From NCBI GenBank assembly GCA_035290085.1, contig DATDVK010000108.1, positions 1-5,855 of the forward strand: a DNA stretch of 5,855 bases. Direction: 5' to 3'. This document shows positions 1-5,630 of the stretch, piece by piece. The stretch is from GWB1-54-5 sp035290085. Its GTDB lineage: Bacteria > Patescibacteriota > Gracilibacteria > Peribacterales > Peribacteraceae. The first letter of the stretch is position 1. Every line of letters begins with the position of its first letter. The notes under the pieces are model-generated. The model saw only the letters and a list, made by a program, of their open reading frames with translations, was not told the origin of the DNA and did not search any database. Position numbers and translations under genes: made by a program.

Positions 1-1321
1 AGGCAGCTACGAATACACTGCAGCAAGCAACGAAGATGCTTCGCCACCTGCTGTGCTGCAGTTGATCGTCCAGGAGGTGTAGGCAGTATGCGAGGGTAAA
101 GGGAACCCAAAGAATTGCTGGTGAGATGTATTTTGCTTTCATCACTGCCCACTGCCACGCAGGATACCGGAATGCGAAGTAGACTTGTGCTGCGCAGAAG
201 AGGATGGCAATGATGAACAGTATCATCCCGAAATCAAGTACAGGGGTCTGTCGTTTGTTGAAGTGATACAGGAAGAGGATGGTGCCTATGCCCAGTGGGA
301 CAAAGAAGAGAAATATATAGACATAGCTCAACGCCTGTACCAGGGGTGGAGAAGTTGTTTTGACGCGGGGTTGTCCAGGATGTTTCCACGTCTGGTACCA
401 AGAAACATGGAAGAACGAGTCATACTGAGGCCATGAGAAATCAAGGTTCGGTAGTCGCAGGATGTGGAGAATGAACAACACGGGATGGTCATCGCGTTCC
501 TCACGTAGCTTGTACATGCGTTGCATCACCTCTTCCCCGCCGGAAAAATCCATACCGGAAAAGAATAGCTTTCCTTCGGGCTTCATGTTTCGTTGATAGT
601 AGAGGGGGGCTGCTACGAGAGCTGCAACGATGCAGGAGAGGAGCACGAGAGCATAGAGTCGGTATGATCTCTGTGGCCTGGTCCGGGTAAGCAGGACGAT
701 GAACGGGATGCAGAAGTTGATGACACCTGAGTAGCGTGTGAACATGCCGAGTGCGAGTACCAGTGTTAACCCGCTTGCCAAGAGCAAGGCACGTCTTTTT
801 TGCACAGGTCCCCAGAGGAGTTCTATGCTGAGGAGCAGGGTGAGTGCAGCCCAGAGGAACGTGACAGTTTCATAGGTGATTTCAAGGGAGAGAAACACGT
901 AGAGAGGGATGCCTGCTCCCACGTAGAGAAACACAATTCCAGGCAGTGTATGCAGGAGCCCGATATGTTTCAGTGTTTGGCGGAGTGCAAGTATCACGCC
1001 AATCATGGAGAGTGTGGAGAGCACCTGCACTGCCGTAATGATGTTCCCTGTGACTTTCTGCATTGCCATGGCAAGCAAGAAGCTGAATGGCGGGGTGTAG
1101 CAGGCATAGCAATCACGGACCCCAGGATAGGAATCTGACATCCGGATAGTATCGATAACCGTAAGGAAATGTTCTATGTCAAATCCCTGTGGGATACCCC
1201 ACCGTGAGAGGAGGAGATGAGCTTTTAGCACAATGACGAGAGTGAGGAGCAAGTAGTCGATCCGTCTGTAGCTCAGTGGGTGGTTGGACATGTCAGCAGA
1301 CTGGCAGGGATTAGTGCGCAT
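1..1321 (-). CDS. Polytopic membrane protein, probable GT-C type glycosyltransferase (3' end cut off by window edge)
   Basis: Translating the minus strand from 1321 to base 1 gives 440 uninterrupted residues with no stop; the C-terminus lies outside the window. I see about ten hydrophobic segments, near residues 21-38, 96-114, 125-145, 150-168, 176-194, 198-211, 221-240, 327-350, 364-382 and 400-417. A hydrophilic stretch of about 85 residues lies at roughly 241-326. After the first span comes a loop with an acidic motif (GFDIEHF, D48/E50/H51) and later YTPPF (75-79); RYSG (195-198) precedes a later span. This layout fits GT-C enzymes (GT39/ArnT/PMT-like) that use polyprenyl-phosphate sugars outside the membrane, but I recognise no subfamily. 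The start is uncertain: in-frame ATGs lie at 1387, 1345, 1321 and 1291, none with a Shine-Dalgarno. The 1291 start leaves 10 residues before the first span; the 1387 start lies 12 bases after the fkbM-like stop. It is last in the visible glycan block and probably co-transcribed. An O-antigen polymerase or other polytopic protein is the alternative. Confidence 0.72.
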   Translation of the reverse strand, partial: MRTNPCQSADMSNHPLSYRRIDYLLLTLVIVLKAHLLLSRWGIPQGFDIEHFLTVIDTIRMSDSYPGVRDCYACYTPPFSFLLAMAMQKVTGNIITAVQVLSTLSMIGVILALRQTLKHIGLLHTLPGIVFLYVGAGIPLYVFLSLEITYETVTFLWAALTLLLSIELLWGPVQKRRALLLASGLTLVLALGMFTRYSGVINFCIPFIVLLTRTRPQRSYRLYALVLLSCIVAALVAAPLYYQRNMKPEGKLFFSGMDFSGGEEVMQRMYKLREERDDHPVLFILHILRLPNLDFSWPQYDSFFHVSWYQTWKHPGQPRVKTTSPPLVQALSYVYIFLFFVPLGIGTILFLYHFNKRQTPVLDFGMILFIIAILFCAAQVYFAFRYPAWQWAVMKAKYISPAILWVPFTLAYCLHLLDDQLQHSRWRSIFVACCSVFVAA

Positions 1322-1399
1322 CCATTCGCGAAGGAGGACATGCATCGCATGAAGAGCAGCACAAAATGGAGGGCAAGGAATGCCCATAGAAGAATCTGC

Positions 1400-2245
1400 T
1401 CATTTGTGCGCAGGGACGTGGCTCTCACAGGTGGAGTGTAGTGTAGCATTCTTGCGTGCAGGTGGGTGTTTCCGGATGGCAATCATGTTTGCATATTCCT
1501 GTGTGCATTCCCGTATGAAAGCAGGAAGGTCCCCAATGGGAACGGGCTTGCCGAGGGATGAAAGACTGTGGAGCCCATATCCGAAGTTGTGCAGGAATGT
1601 ACAGAGATCGGCTGCGTTGTGTCCCCCTTTCAACATTTCTTGCGGGTTGAGCTCGATGGCTATCCAGGCAGGTGGATGCGATGTAAGAAGATTTTCTGCC
1701 CCTCGGAGCACGGTTGTTTCTGCCCCTTCAACATCAATTTTGAGAGCATCAATTCTGGAGAGATGTTGCTTGTTGCAAAAGGAATCAATAGTCGTCATTT
1801 CTACCTCTATCTGGTCCTCAGAAAATGGCCCTGGGAAGAGGCTACTGTTTGCCCTGTTCCGAGTGTTGGGGAAGAAGCGAGATTGTTGCACAGTGTCCCC
1901 GACCGCCGAGGGTATTTGTTGGATGTTCTCCCGATGGCGTGTGTGGTTTCTCAGTACTTCAAATGACCAGGGATCAGGTTCGAAACTGTAGACGCGGCCA
2001 TGTGTGCCAACAAGTGAAGAGAAAAGGCAGCTGTAGTAGCCTGTGTGTGCGCCGACATCTAAGATGGTCATTCCTCCACAGATGTGGGAGCAAAAGAAAT
2101 GATGTTCGCGTTGTTCGAAGAAGTACTTCACACAGCCGTAGAGCAGTGCGTATGTCTGTTGCATGACTCTGCAATGGCGAAATGGTTTCAGGAGGGCAAT
2201 GCGTGTGACGAGATGGCCTATGGCGTAGGTTGCTTGTTTGAGCAT
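1400..2245 (-). CDS. FkbM-family SAM-dependent methyltransferase
   Basis: The product has 281 residues from the ATG at 2245. The SAM-binding motif I is clear: ILDVGAHTGYY at 61-71, followed by the acidic end of the second strand at VYSFEPD (85-91). The FkbM signature DALKIDVEGAE (166-176) and the strand IAIELNP (195-201) follow, in family order. Members O- or N-methylate sugars or other small acceptors; beside a glycosyltransferase and GDP-fucose synthase, glycan methylation is the likely role (inference). The frame stays open upstream to an ATG at 2380, but those 45 residues lie entirely inside the glycosyltransferase gene and look like non-coding shadow, so I use 2245. That start overlaps the upstream gene by 28 bases and has no Shine-Dalgarno. 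The Arg/Lys/His-rich tail (about 257-281) has no recognisable motif. The stop is TGA, in the same frame as the next gene. Confidence 0.88.
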   Translation of the reverse strand: MLKQATYAIGHLVTRIALLKPFRHCRVMQQTYALLYGCVKYFFEQREHHFFCSHICGGMTILDVGAHTGYYSCLFSSLVGTHGRVYSFEPDPWSFEVLRNHTRHRENIQQIPSAVGDTVQQSRFFPNTRNRANSSLFPGPFSEDQIEVEMTTIDSFCNKQHLSRIDALKIDVEGAETTVLRGAENLLTSHPPAWIAIELNPQEMLKGGHNAADLCTFLHNFGYGLHSLSSLGKPVPIGDLPAFIRECTQEYANMIAIRKHPPARKNATLHSTCESHVPAHK

Positions 2246-2988
2246 TTTTCTGCTTTGAGGAGGGCAAGGAGACAGAGGAAGTAGACCCACAGCAGCTGCA
2301 CGCCGCCTTTCCAACGGGCGATGTTCGTCACCCCATACTGCCGAGCTCTGTAGTGGATAGGTATTTCCTTCACGGAGCAATGGCAGGATGGAGCAATGAA
2401 AAAGAGCGCGAAGTCCCCGAACGGATCTGCTGCGAAGATGCGGGGGTGTTCCTTGCGTGTGCGCTCATAGTCTTTTCGCAGGAACACTTTCGTTCCGCAG
2501 AGGGAGTCAGTGATTTTCCGGTGGAAGAAAGGGCACCAAAGGAAGGCGAAAATTTTGTTGGCAATCAAGTTCCAGAACCGCATTGCCCCTTTTTCCATGG
2601 GATACACAAGACGTGATCCGAATGTGAATGTGGCAGAACCATCGGTGAAGGGCGTATAGAATTTCGGGAGTGAGGCAGGAGGAACAGTGAGATCTGCATC
2701 GAGAATGAAAATGATGTCCCCCGTGGCATGTGCTATCCCCTCCCACACAGCATCTGCTTTCCCATGTCCCTTCTGTTGCAGGAGGGTGACATTTGGCCAT
2801 TTCTCTGCATGTAATCTCGCGCATTGCTGCAGTTCTTTCCAGGTATTGTCCGTCGAATTCCCCTCCACGAAGATGAGTTCCATCTGTTCACTGAAGTGAG
2901 GCATCTCCTGGAAGATGCGCTCAATATGCCCTTCTTCGTTTCGGGCAGGAATAATGACAGTTGCAGATGTTGCACGTGCTTGCTGCAT
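2218..2988 (-). CDS. Family 2 glycosyltransferase (dolichyl-phosphate-mannose synthase-like)
   Basis: The product has 256 residues and a GT-A fold. The N-terminal strand and donor-site motif TVIIPARNEEGHIE (10-23) is followed by VEGNSTDNT (41-49), GHGKADAVWEGI (74-85), the metal-binding DAD at 97-99 within FILDADLTVPP, then FGSRLVYPMEKGAMRFWN (123-140), DSLCGTKVF (161-169), DPFGDFALFF (188-197) and EIPIHYRARQYGVTNIARW (208-226). The last set is typical of the bacterial polysaccharide-cluster GT2 branch related to DPM1/polyprenyl-phosphate sugar synthases. A hydrophobic C-terminal segment (about 230-246) could anchor it to the membrane. Inferred role: sugar transfer from a nucleotide sugar to a lipid or glycan acceptor on the cytoplasmic face. 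The usual DPFGDFDLLF-type motif has Ala where Asp is common (A194). The stop is TAG. A promoter-like pair lies just upstream and there is no Shine-Dalgarno. The sugar and acceptor cannot be read from sequence. Confidence 0.92.
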   Translation of the reverse strand: MQQARATSATVIIPARNEEGHIERIFQEMPHFSEQMELIFVEGNSTDNTWKELQQCARLHAEKWPNVTLLQQKGHGKADAVWEGIAHATGDIIFILDADLTVPPASLPKFYTPFTDGSATFTFGSRLVYPMEKGAMRFWNLIANKIFAFLWCPFFHRKITDSLCGTKVFLRKDYERTRKEHPRIFAADPFGDFALFFIAPSCHCSVKEIPIHYRARQYGVTNIARWKGGVQLLWVYFLCLLALLKAEKCSNKQPTP

Positions 2989-2995
2989 GACTGAC

Positions 2996-3025
2996 AGTAA
3001 ACACGTATTCCACGCTGAGTGCCAA
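2996..3025 (-). promoter_or_regulatory. Putative promoter of the GT2 gene, TSS predicted at or near the ATG
   Basis: Read on the minus strand, TTGGCA (3025-3020, 5 of 6 matches to the -35 consensus) is followed after 18 bp by TTTACT (3001-2996, 4 of 6 matches to the -10). Only 7 bases separate TTTACT from the ATG at 2988, so a normal start point would give a leaderless mRNA. It lies in the 95-bp gap after fcl (2989-3083), which otherwise holds nothing I can name. Inference from motif matching only. Confidence 0.4.
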
Positions 3026-3083
3026 GTGCCTCACCGGAGATGCTGTGGTTCCGGAGGATCATCATGAACACGAATGACAGTCT

Positions 3084-4049
3084 TCAGGACTGCAGCAGCG
3101 TGACTGTTTCGTTGCAGTGAGAGAGGATGTGTTCCCTGTACCATTCGTATGTCTTTTCGAGCCCTTTCCTGAGGGTATAGGTGTGCTGCCAGCCCAGCGT
3201 GTGAATTTTGCGGACATCCAGATAGCGGCGGCTCACTCCTTCGAACTTACTGTCATCGAATTCCAATCTGCCTCTGTAGCCAACGACGGTACAAATGGCC
3301 TCAGCGAGGGCCCGAATACTTACTTCCTGCCCTGTGCCGATATTGATGATTTCAGAGCTGTTGTAGCAGTGCATGAGATGGAGGCAGGCGCTGGCGCAGT
3401 CTTCGACGTAGAGGAAGTCTCTCGTCGCAAAACCGTTGCCCCAGATATCGACGGAGGGCGTGTTTGAGACTTTCGCCTCATGTATTTTTCGCAGGAGTGC
3501 CGGGATGACATGCGATGTCCGCAGGTCGAAATTATCGTTGGGCCCGTACATGTTCGTGGGCATCACACTGATGAAATTGCACCCGTACTGTTTCCTGAGG
3601 GCCTGGCACAGTACGATGCCGGCAATTTTCGCTATGGCGTACGCCTGGTTGGAAGATTCCAGGGTGTCGGAGAGCAGGGCCTCTTCTGCGATAGGTTGCT
3701 GCGCTTGTCGGGGGTAGATACAGGCGCTCCCGAAGAAGAGGAGTTTCTGCACTCCTGCATCTCTGGCAGAGAGGAGGACATTATTCTGCATGGCAATGTT
3801 CTCTGTGAGGAATTCCGTAGGCTGGAGCGTATTTGCCAGTATGCCTCCCACTTTTCCTGCCGCGAAGAAGACGTACTGTGGCTTAGTTTCCAGGAAGAAC
3901 GCCTGTGTCTCCTGCGCGTCTGTAAGATCGAGTGCGGAGTGATCGCAAGTGATGAGCGAGCGGTACCCTTCGCTCTCGAGGAGCCGGAGGAGCGCGGAAC
4001 CAACCATCCCGCTGTGGCCTGCTATGTAGATGCGCGCATCGCGTTCCAT
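3084..4049 (-). CDS. fcl: GDP-L-fucose synthase (GDP-4-keto-6-deoxymannose 3,5-epimerase/4-reductase)
   Basis: The 321-residue length is normal for Fcl/WcaG. It is an extended short-chain dehydrogenase: the NADP-binding glycine motif AGHSGMVGSAL spans 10-20, and FFAAGKVGGI lies at 61-70. The active-site residues are all present: Ser108 and Cys110 in FGSACIYP, Tyr137 and Lys141 in the YxxxK motif YAIAK, and His180 in SHVIPALLRK. These sit one residue later than E. coli S107, C109, Y136, K140 and H179 (known from the family). PTNMYGPNDNFD (164-175), WGNGFATRDFLYVEDCA (203-219) and INIGTGQEVSIRALAE (235-250) follow the family order. It converts GDP-4-keto-6-deoxy-D-mannose to GDP-L-fucose in the cytoplasm, needing Gmd for its substrate; gmd is not in the window. 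It is first in the visible minus-strand block and divergent from lemA. No Shine-Dalgarno lies at a usable distance; a GAGGT lies 16 bases upstream, which is too far. The stop is TGA. Confidence 0.95.
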   Translation of the reverse strand: MERDARIYIAGHSGMVGSALLRLLESEGYRSLITCDHSALDLTDAQETQAFFLETKPQYVFFAAGKVGGILANTLQPTEFLTENIAMQNNVLLSARDAGVQKLLFFGSACIYPRQAQQPIAEEALLSDTLESSNQAYAIAKIAGIVLCQALRKQYGCNFISVMPTNMYGPNDNFDLRTSHVIPALLRKIHEAKVSNTPSVDIWGNGFATRDFLYVEDCASACLHLMHCYNSSEIINIGTGQEVSIRALAEAICTVVGYRGRLEFDDSKFEGVSRRYLDVRKIHTLGWQHTYTLRKGLEKTYEWYREHILSHCNETVTLLQS

Positions 4050-4065
4050 AGTGCAATGGAGTATA
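4050..4065 (-). promoter_or_regulatory. Putative -10 box and 10-base leader region of fcl
   Basis: On the minus strand TATACT (4065-4060, 5 of 6 matches to TATAAT) stands exactly 10 bases before the fcl ATG, and the last four leader bases are CACT. A start 6-7 bases past the box would leave a leader of only 3-4 bases. No good -35 is visible at 16-19 bp spacing. The call rests mainly on the mirror-image copy in front of lemA. Confidence 0.42.
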
Positions 4066-4091
4066 CCTCAACTACATACGGCGAAAGATAC

Positions 4092-4130
4092 CTGGCATGC
4101 CGATGGCAAGAGACTATACTGGGAACCACT
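4092..4130 (+). promoter_or_regulatory. Putative lemA promoter with a very short leader
   Basis: CTGGCA (4092-4097, 4 of 6 matches to TTGACA) is followed after 17 bp by TATACT (4115-4120, 5 of 6 matches to TATAAT). Ten bases then precede the lemA ATG at 4131, ending in CACT as on the fcl side. The predicted mRNA would begin about 3-4 bases before the ATG. A GGGA at 4121-4124 is the only purine run and is a poor Shine-Dalgarno match. Confidence 0.48.
4093..4108. repeat. Short TGGCA/TGCC repeat cluster in the divergent spacer, possible operator
   Basis: TGGCA occurs at 4093-4097 and 4104-4108, 11 bp apart, about one helical turn. Between and overlapping them are the perfect 8-bp palindrome GGCATGCC (4094-4101) and an inverted TGCC-GAT-GGCA (4098-4108). 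The cluster covers the putative lemA -35 and part of its spacer, where a repressor could act. It is short enough to be chance. Confidence 0.22.
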
Positions 4131-4700
4131 ATGGCATCTCTCAACAAAAAGCATTTTCTCCTCATCATCGGCATTGTCGTCCTCTTCTTCGCTGGTTGGA
4201 TTACAGTCACGTACAACACGCTCGTAGGGCAGGAAACGGTTGTGGAAACAGCGTGGTCTGTAGTGGAAACGCAGTACCAGCGGCGCTTCGACCTCGTACC
4301 GAACCTGGTGTCTACGGTAAAAGGGGAGGCGGATTTTGAACAGAGTACTCTCACAGAAGTCACCAATGCCCGTGCACGTGCAACAGGGGCGACGACTCAG
4401 GGCGAGAAACTGGAGGCGTTCCAGGGGTTCGATAGCGCCCTTGCGCGTCTCCTCGTGACGGTGGAGGCATACCCGCAGTTGCGCGCGACGCAGGGTTTCC
4501 AGGACCTCATGGCGCAGCTGGAAGGAACGGAGAATCGCATTGCCGTTGCAAGGAAGGACTACAATCAAGCAGTGCAGCAGTACACTGTGAGTATCCGCCA
4601 ATTCCCGACGGTGCTCATTGCAGGCATGCTCGGGTTTGAACCTCGCGGTTTCTTCGAGGCCGATGAAAGTGCCGAAGCTGCCCCGGCTGTCGACTTCTAA
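4131..4700 (+). CDS. lemA: LemA family protein
   Basis: The product has 189 residues, the normal LemA size. An N-terminal membrane segment at about 8-28 (FLLIIGIVVLFFAGWITVTY) follows a short Lys-containing tip, predicting one anchored helix with the rest as a helical bundle outside the cytoplasm. Family motifs: YNTLVGQE (28-35), AWSVVETQYQRRFDLVPNLV (41-60), VKGEADFE (63-70), LEAYPQL-type VEAYPQLRA (111-119), ENRIAVARKDYNQAVQQYT (134-152) and a terminal FPTVLIAGMLGF (158-169). The frame is open far upstream through the antisense of fcl, but the start at 4131 puts the membrane helix at the N-terminus and sits just after the promoter-like element. The molecular function of LemA is not settled; it recurs beside TPM-domain proteins, as here. 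The next gene begins 5 bases after the stop, so the two are probably one operon. Confidence 0.93.
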   Translation: MASLNKKHFLLIIGIVVLFFAGWITVTYNTLVGQETVVETAWSVVETQYQRRFDLVPNLVSTVKGEADFEQSTLTEVTNARARATGATTQGEKLEAFQGFDSALARLLVTVEAYPQLRATQGFQDLMAQLEGTENRIAVARKDYNQAVQQYTVSIRQFPTVLIAGMLGFEPRGFFEADESAEAAPAVDF

Positions 4701-4705
4701 TCACC

Positions 4706-5629
4706 ATGCGCATTGCATTCCATCGTCCAATGTATGTTCTGCTCTTCCTGGCAGTAGCTCTTCTGCCTCTGCAGGCGGTTGCATTTGAGATTCCACCGAA
4801 TGACGGATTCGTGACAGACGCAGCGGGTATTCTTTCCCCGGAGGAGGAACAGCGTCTGGAGTCTTTGCTCTCCGCGTACCAGGCAGAAACAACGAATGAA
4901 ATAGCAGTGGTAATAGTGGAGACCACAGAGGGCGAACCGCTCATGGAGACGGCGGTAGAAATCGGCCGCCTGTGGGGAGTGGGAACGAAAGAGAACGACA
5001 ACGGAATTATCCTGCTCATCGCGTACGCTGACCGGGAAATGTTTTTGGCAACCGGTTACGGTCTGGAGGGCGCGGTGCCCGATATCGTGGCGAAGGGTAT
5101 TTTTGACCGCGAGGTGACCCCACGTTTCCGGGATGGGGAATTTGCAGCGGGCATAGAGGCGGGTGTTCTTGCCCTCCAGAAGCACATTGGGGGGGAGTAC
5201 ACGCCGGACCGGTATGCCGGATCTTCCTCAGGTTTTCCGCTGTCAGTTGTGCTTTTCTTCAGCTTTTTTGGTCTCGCGTTTCTCTCTGCGATTGTCGAGG
5301 GAATGCTCATTGCGCTCGCACCCTCCCGTTCCTGGTGGGCGGGTGGAGTGGTAGGATTGTTCCTCGGCATTTACCTTACGGGAGCCAGCGGATGGTGGTG
5401 GAGCATCCCTCTCCTCGTGATCGCAGGGTTCGTTTTTGATTTCGTTGTCTCACGTCTCTACCACTTCGATGAGCGCTTCGCCCGCTGGGTACATCGGCGG
5501 AAGAAGCACAGGAGGACGAGATGGGGCGGTCCGGGGGGCGGATCCTTCGGCGGACACTCAGGCGGAAACTCCGGCGGCGGGTTCAGCGGCGGCTCTTTTG
5601 GGGGAGGGGGCGCACGCGGGAGCTGGTAA
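4706..5629 (+). CDS. TPM-domain (YgcG/Psb32-type) membrane protein
   Basis: The product has 307 residues. A signal peptide (about 1-26, ending LPLQAVA before FEIPP) precedes the TPM domain at about 31-165, which carries FVTDAAGILSPEEEQRLESL (35-54), EIAVVIVETTEG (65-76), WGVGTKENDNGIILLIAYAD (90-109), REMFLATGYGLEGAVPD (110-126) and a late FRDGEFAAGI (141-150). Two membrane regions follow (about 177-205, and 212-248 which may be one long or two short spans), then a basic patch RRKKHRRTR (264-272). The Gly-rich tail at 274-307 has repeated SFGG/HSGG/NSGG units and ends GSW. The tail is typical of the family. Related domains act in envelope or photosystem maintenance; a specific role here is unknown. 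No Shine-Dalgarno precedes the ATG, which lies 5 bases after the lemA stop; translation probably depends on lemA. The stop is one base from the stop of the convergent gene. Confidence 0.92.
   Translation: MRIAFHRPMYVLLFLAVALLPLQAVAFEIPPNDGFVTDAAGILSPEEEQRLESLLSAYQAETTNEIAVVIVETTEGEPLMETAVEIGRLWGVGTKENDNGIILLIAYADREMFLATGYGLEGAVPDIVAKGIFDREVTPRFRDGEFAAGIEAGVLALQKHIGGEYTPDRYAGSSSGFPLSVVLFFSFFGLAFLSAIVEGMLIALAPSRSWWAGGVVGLFLGIYLTGASGWWWSIPLLVIAGFVFDFVVSRLYHFDERFARWVHRRKKHRRTRWGGPGGGSFGGHSGGNSGGGFSGGSFGGGGARGSW
5524..5625 (+). repeat. Gly-rich low-complexity repeat coding the TPM protein tail
   Basis: Reiterated GGCGG-type triplets code for Gly-Gly units broken by Ser, Phe, His and Asn. This is a compositional repeat within the gene at its 3' end, a normal property of this family and a plausible place for length variation between strains. 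Confidence 0.75.
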
Positions 5630-5630
5630 G

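Noticed and set aside
185..1138. Plus-strand open frames at 185-436 and 800-1138
   Set aside because: They are antisense to the membrane protein, whose minus-strand frame stays open for 440 residues with regular hydrophobic segments.
1380..1991. 203-codon plus-strand open frame
   Set aside because: It is the antisense shadow of the FkbM-type methyltransferase, whose SAM motifs are clear. The translation is Cys/Ser/Arg-rich with no recognisable domain.
3029..3059. Possible hairpin between CCTCACCGG and CCGGAGG in the fcl-GT2 gap
   Set aside because: The stem is short and bulged with a 13-base loop and no T-run, so it does not support a terminator or riboswitch.
2953..3081. Three copies of TGACAGT (2955-2961, 2992-2998, 3075-3081)
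   Set aside because: It is a 7-base word with irregular spacing (37 and 83 bp), and one copy lies in coding sequence; it is likely chance.
3480..4130. Long plus-strand open frame running in frame into lemA (would give a 406-residue protein)
   Set aside because: It lies antisense to fcl, which has full family motifs. The extra residues show no domain, and LemA proteins begin with their membrane helix, as seen from 4131.
4068..4601. 177-codon minus-strand open frame, plus a 162-codon one at 4697-5185
   Set aside because: They are antisense shadows of lemA and the TPM gene with no recognisable motifs.
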